From an uncultured Ruminococcus sp. (lineage in GTDB: Bacteria; Bacillota; Clostridia; Oscillospirales; Ruminococcaceae): a stretch of DNA of 7,357 bases. The position numbers were made by a program, and so were the translations under genes. Within the stretch, counting starts at the first letter, position 1, and each line of letters begins with the position of its first letter. Positions 5,957 to 7,357 of the stretch are shown in pieces. The stretch covers positions 1-7,357 of the forward strand of contig CAMCOJ010000103.1 in the NCBI GenBank assembly GCA_945876405.1, in the 5' to 3' direction. The notes below the pieces were generated by a model. It did not search any database, was not told where the DNA came from, and worked only from the letters and a program-made list of their open reading frames with translations.

Positions 5957-6481
5957 ATGATGTTAAAGAGGGCTGAGTACGGAGATATTGAAAAATTAGA
6001 AAACTATTACAGGTATGTTGCTGATAACACTGAAAACCTGTACCAATACTGCCGGTGGATATACGGAAAGCATCCGACAGATGATATGATAGAAGAGTAT
6101 ATCAAAAACGGGAATATGTATTTTGCGGAAGAAGGGGATATGGTTGTTGCGGCAGCAGCGGTAACTTTTTTTCAGAATGAGGATTATCACCCTGTACAAT
6201 GGAATGTGGATGCAGCAGATGATGAGGTTGCAGTTATTCACATTCTTTGTATTAATCCGGAGAAGCAGAGATGTGGTATTGCAAAGAAAGTTGTAAATGG
6301 AATCATAGATCTGGCGAAAACACAGTGTATGAAAGCTGTCAGACTGGATGCGTTGTGCTGCAACACACCGGCTCACAGATTGTATGAAGGCTTAGGTTTT
6401 AAAAAATGCGGAACTCAGAACTGGTACGCAGGTAACACGGGATACATTGATTTTTATCTGTATGAGTTCGTACTGGATTAA
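5957..6481 (+). CDS. GNAT family N-acetyltransferase
   Basis: 174 residues, a normal length for a single-domain GNAT enzyme, which moves an acetyl group from acetyl-CoA to an amine. Motif A spans residues 93-112: strand VIHILCINP followed by QRCGIA (Q104, G107, A109), the pyrophosphate-binding loop. Motif B is NTPAHRLYEGLGF (136-148), with Y143 as the usual candidate general acid. The substrate cannot be told. AAGGGGG at 5946-5952 precedes two adjacent in-frame ATGs (5957 and 5960); 5960 has the better spacing (seven bases), 5957 is the first. The frame is open further upstream to 5846, but that part overlaps the relic and does not fit the family's N-terminus, which begins near LKRAEYGDIEKL. 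No signal peptide, so cytoplasmic. Confidence 0.87.
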   Translation: MMLKRAEYGDIEKLENYYRYVADNTENLYQYCRWIYGKHPTDDMIEEYIKNGNMYFAEEGDMVVAAAAVTFFQNEDYHPVQWNVDAADDEVAVIHILCINPEKQRCGIAKKVVNGIIDLAKTQCMKAVRLDALCCNTPAHRLYEGLGFKKCGTQNWYAGNTGYIDFYLYEFVLD

Positions 6482-6587
6482 AAATCTGATGTTTATCGCT
6501 TGACTGAAAAATAAGAGTTATCCTTGATTTTGCATCTTGTTATAAATGTTACATCGCATTAAATTTTATATTCTTTTGCAAAAATCG

Positions 6588-6602
6588 TGTGCTTTAAGCA
6601 CA
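6588..6602. repeat. 15-bp palindrome between convergent genes
   Basis: TGTGCTT-T-AAGCACA has perfect seven-base arms with one central base. It is too tight for an RNA hairpin of the usual kind, and no promoter overlaps it. Function unknown. Confidence 0.3.
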
Positions 6603-6624
6603 ATATTCACATTCAGATAAAAAC

Positions 6625-6659
6625 CGCCCGGCTGTCATTAGCCATGTGACAGTCGGGCG
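6625..6659. terminator. Bidirectional rho-independent terminator between convergent genes
   Basis: Thirteen-base arms at 6625-6637 (CGCCCGGCTGTCA) and 6647-6659 (TGACAGTCGGGCG) pair fully apart from one wobble, around a nine-base loop. In the minus direction the stem is followed by GG and five T (6623-6619), a standard terminator for the minus-strand gene ending at 6673. In the plus direction the tail (ttgtgttatt) is weaker but usable for the acetyltransferase. Confidence 0.88.
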
Positions 6660-6672
6660 TTGTGTTATTATA

Positions 6673-7068
6673 TCAGAAATTCATAATCTCATTCAAATCA
6701 GCAAGTATAATCGAGCTGTCGGACTTCGCTTCGTTTATTACAGCGTCGGTAAACCCTGATTTTGAGAAAAGAGCATAATAGGTGTTGTTTTTGTTTTTGC
6801 TGAATATATCTGCTTTGGCTTTTAATTCACAGAGAACAGAAAGATCAGTCTTGTCATTTCGCCATTTGCATTCTCCGAAAATATAATCCTTTCCGTCGTT
6901 TGCAACCAGATCAATTTCCTCCTGGCCGTGAGTAACAGGATTAGTCCCCCACCATCTTTCGATGGAGGTGAAAAGTATCGGCAATTCTCCGTTTGCGTTT
7001 TTTACACAAAGATAATCCATGCAGACTTTTTCGAAAACAAGTCCCATATAGTTTTCGCAGAGTATCAT
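6673..7068 (-). CDS. Stand-alone DUF234-type PD-(D/E)XK nuclease-like domain (ATPase part missing)
   Basis: 131 residues matching the C-terminal domain of the archaeal-type ATPase/DUF234 family (full proteins about 450 residues). Visible family motifs are NYMGLVFEKVC (6-16), RWWG (38-41), QEEIDLVA (49-56) and FGECKWRND (64-72), then YALFSKSGFTD (98-108). D53 and E66-x-K68 give an intact D...ExK set. The N-terminal P-loop ATPase domain is absent; in frame upstream there is a TGA nine codons before the ATG, so it is truly lost. It has its own promoter (7133-7161) and terminator. A six-codon ORF with a strong ribosome binding site (7094-7099) ends in ATGA overlapping this start, so translation is probably coupled. 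It could be a decaying relic or a maintained minimal nuclease. Confidence 0.75.
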   Translation of the reverse strand: MILCENYMGLVFEKVCMDYLCVKNANGELPILFTSIERWWGTNPVTHGQEEIDLVANDGKDYIFGECKWRNDKTDLSVLCELKAKADIFSKNKNNTYYALFSKSGFTDAVINEAKSDSSIILADLNEIMNF

Positions 7069-7085
7069 AAAAAGATTTCCCGCAT
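7065..7085 (-). CDS. Six-codon leader ORF overlapping the DUF234 fragment start
   Basis: Reads MREIFL and stop. AAGGAG (7099-7094) lies eight bases before its ATG, the best ribosome binding site in this leader. Its stop TGA overlaps the ATG at 7068 as ATGA, the usual arrangement for reinitiation. It may instead be the start of a gene broken by a frameshift. Confidence 0.35.
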   Translation of the reverse strand: MREIFL

Positions 7086-7112
7086 AACATCATCTCCTTA
7101 AAGTGAAACAAA

Positions 7113-7123
7113 AGTAATTTACT
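7113..7123. promoter_or_regulatory. AGTAA-T-TTACT palindrome at the minus-strand start site
   Basis: A perfect five-base inverted repeat just downstream of the predicted start site near 7126. Read on the minus strand it contains AGTAAAT, the same box found at 7249-7254 and 7264-7269 near the facing promoter. Confidence 0.35.
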
Positions 7124-7132
7124 CTAAAGTTA

Positions 7133-7161
7133 ATAATATATCATCCGGACAACTTTGTCAA
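7133..7161 (-). promoter_or_regulatory. Promoter of the DUF234 fragment
   Basis: On the minus strand TTGACA (7161-7156), a 17-base spacer and TATTAT (7138-7133). Transcription would start near 7126. Confidence 0.7.
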
Positions 7162-7170
7162 TAGAGAAAG

Positions 7171-7198
7171 GAATATGAATTTTACAGCGTATGCGGTG
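7171..7198 (+). repeat. Degenerate second copy of the 3783-3811 hairpin sequence
   Basis: The last 19 bases (7180-7198) are identical to 3793-3811, and the preceding part (gaatatgaa) resembles gcatatgca at 3783-3791 with two changes and one base fewer. The left arm no longer pairs properly, so no hairpin forms here. Confidence 0.6.
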
Positions 7199-7216
7199 TC
7201 TTTGCAAATATACGGA

Positions 7217-7245
7217 TTGACAACTGCAATTTACTATGATACAAT
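7217..7245 (+). promoter_or_regulatory. Promoter of the right-edge ATPase gene
   Basis: A consensus TTGACA (7217-7222), a 17-base spacer and TACAAT (7240-7245) with TG at 7237-7238 (extended -10). Transcription would start near 7252. Confidence 0.72.
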
Positions 7246-7274
7246 TTAGTAAATCGTAAATTAGTAAATCGTAA
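7229..7274. promoter_or_regulatory. Three ATTTACTA/TAGTAAAT boxes, candidate operator
   Basis: ATTTACTA (7229-7236) and TAGTAAAT (7247-7254) form a perfect inverted repeat flanking the -10. TTAGTAAATCGTAA (7246-7259) is repeated exactly at 7261-7274 with a period of 15. The three boxes cover the -10, the start site and the early leader, which suggests repression by a dimer binding to several sites. Confidence 0.55.
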
Positions 7275-7304
7275 TACATCAAATTGCAGAAAGGAAAATT
7301 CTAT

Positions 7305-7357
7305 ATGTTTATCGGAAGAAAAGAAGAGCTTTCAAAGCTTGAAAAACTTTACAGAAC
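7305..7357 (+). CDS. ATP-binding protein of the archaeal-ATPase/DUF234 family, N-terminus (cut by window edge)
   Basis: Seventeen full codons, MFIGRKEELSKLEKLYR, before the right edge. MFIGR-E-EL--L--LY is the usual opening of this ATPase family, in which a P-loop follows about 15 residues later. AAGGA at 7291-7295, nine bases upstream, supports the ATG. If the gene is complete it would end in the same DUF234 domain that stands alone at 6673-7068 on the opposite strand. Too little is visible to judge intactness. Confidence 0.65.
   Translation, partial: MFIGRKEELSKLEKLYR

Noticed and set aside
5996..6376. 126-codon minus-strand open frame in the acetyltransferase gene
   Set aside because: Antisense to intact GNAT motifs; Cys- and Ile-rich composition without family likeness.
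7246..7274. CRISPR-like repeat array or phage attachment site
   Set aside because: Only two 14-bp units with one base between them and no spacers or cas genes; better explained as an operator.

Overview
The window looks like a chromosomal accessory stretch from a moderately AT-rich Firmicute of the Ruminococcus type (Oscillospiraceae, closest in style to cellulosome-forming R. flavefaciens). The main reason is a secreted protein with a type I dockerin next to BspA-like leucine-rich repeats. AGGAG-type ribosome binding sites, TTGACA/TATAAT promoters and an AAA-ATPase/DUF1703-type gene fit the same assignment. The genus is an inference; no rRNA or marker gene is present.

Layout, left to right. 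1-400 (-) is the N-terminal part of a Fic-domain protein that runs off the left edge; its promoter carries three CACTAT boxes at the start site. Divergent from it, a TTGACA-17-TAAAAT promoter with a perfect 7-4-7 palindrome between the -35 and -10 drives two tandem, almost identical genes (615-2144 and 2172-3710) for secreted dockerin + LRR proteins. The pair comes from a direct tandem duplication of exactly 1557 bp (578-2134 and 2135-3691). The copies differ at only three bases that I can find, all within 24 bp near the 3' end and all amino-acid changing. A hairpin (3777-3813) closes this unit.

3966-5534 (+) is a 522-residue ATPase with a C-terminal PD-(D/E)XK-type domain. It has its own promoter, with a near-perfect 20-bp palindrome over the -10. 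The stretch 5535-5956 is gene debris: a weak hairpin, a 25-codon ORF with a good ribosome binding site, and the C-terminal relic of a GNAT acetyltransferase. An intact but unrelated-looking GNAT acetyltransferase follows (5957-6481).

After a strong bidirectional terminator (6625-6659), 6673-7068 (-) encodes only the C-terminal DUF234-type nuclease-like domain of an ATPase family. It keeps its D...ExK residues and has a complete promoter. Facing it, 7305-7357 (+) is the first 17 codons of what appears to be a member of the same ATPase family, cut by the right edge. Both promoters carry AGTAAAT boxes near the start site, so common control is possible.

The genes do not form one pathway. The pattern is an accessory region of surface (dockerin/LRR), Fic, ATPase-nuclease and acetyltransferase genes, each with its own operator-like promoter, with signs of recent duplication, gene decay and dispersed repeat copies. 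A defence or toxin-type role for the Fic and ATPase-nuclease genes is plausible but unproven.
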